Under the pieces are notes generated by a model that was not told where the DNA came from, did not search any database, and worked only from the letters and a program-made list of their open reading frames with translations. Of a DNA stretch of 14,103 nt, positions 14,083 through 14,103 are shown in pieces. The first letter of the stretch is position 1. Each line of letters opens with the position of its first letter. A program made the position numbers and the translations under genes. Source of the stretch: an uncultured Chloroflexota bacterium (GTDB lineage: Bacteria > Chloroflexota > Dehalococcoidia > UBA3495); the NCBI GenBank assembly GCA_913052545.1, contig CAJXEF010000042.1, positions 1 through 14,103 of the forward strand, read 5' to 3'.

Positions 14083-14103
14083 ATGGACCTAGGTCTGACC
14101 GAA
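14083..14103 (+). CDS. Start of a gene cut by the right edge (MDLGLTE...)
   Basis: Seven codons, MDLGLTE, begin at an ATG 6 nt after a strong GGAGG (14072-14076) and behind a good promoter. This beginning is common in acyl-CoA dehydrogenases (DxxLTEEQ) and also seen in short-chain dehydrogenases. Seven residues cannot decide between them. Confidence 0.6.

Noticed and set aside
1..14103. Mobile elements, CRISPR arrays, tRNA or rRNA genes
   Set aside because: No transposase or integrase, terminal repeats, spaced repeats or cloverleaf-like sequence were seen anywhere in the window.

Overview
The window is a gene-dense piece of bacterial chromosome with mid-range GC by eye. It shows no mobile elements, CRISPR or RNA genes. 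UPF0182, a split MaoC hydratase pair, a SelW-like selenoprotein and a compact arginine cluster together suggest a Chloroflexi lineage (marine SAR202/Dehalococcoidia type). That assignment is inference; no ribosomal marker is present.

Left part (1-1981): the first 46 codons of a fumarylacetoacetate-hydrolase-family gene run off the left edge on the minus strand. They diverge, with back-to-back promoters, from a CPA2 cation/proton antiporter, which is followed by a small dimeric alpha/beta-barrel (ABM-like) protein.

Middle part (2008-5078): five minus-strand genes. In transcription order they are two overlapping MaoC/hotdog hydratase subunits, a small Rdx/SelW-family protein, a strong intrinsic terminator, a regular pentapeptide-repeat protein and a BioD-like P-loop plus DRTGG-domain protein. 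The key observation is that the Rdx gene is a selenoprotein. Its obvious ATG frame (72 codons) is only the tail. Reading through one in-frame UGA gives a 97-residue protein that begins at a TTG with a strong Shine-Dalgarno. It carries the CVPU redox motif, and a bacterial-SECIS-like hairpin lies at the expected distance after the UGA.

Right part (5336-13895): a plus-strand arginine cluster, argJ-argB-UPF0182-argD-argG-aspartate aminotransferase. ArgJ, ArgB and ArgD cover acetyl recycling, kinase and transaminase steps towards ornithine. ArgG condenses citrulline with aspartate, which the last gene probably supplies. argC, a carbamoyltransferase gene and argH are not in the window. A large seven-helix UPF0182 membrane protein of unknown function sits inside the cluster. 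The divergent region between the MaoC pair and argJ has promoters in both directions, each with its own short direct repeat at helical-turn spacing. A final gene beginning MDLGLTE, with a near-consensus promoter, runs off the right edge.
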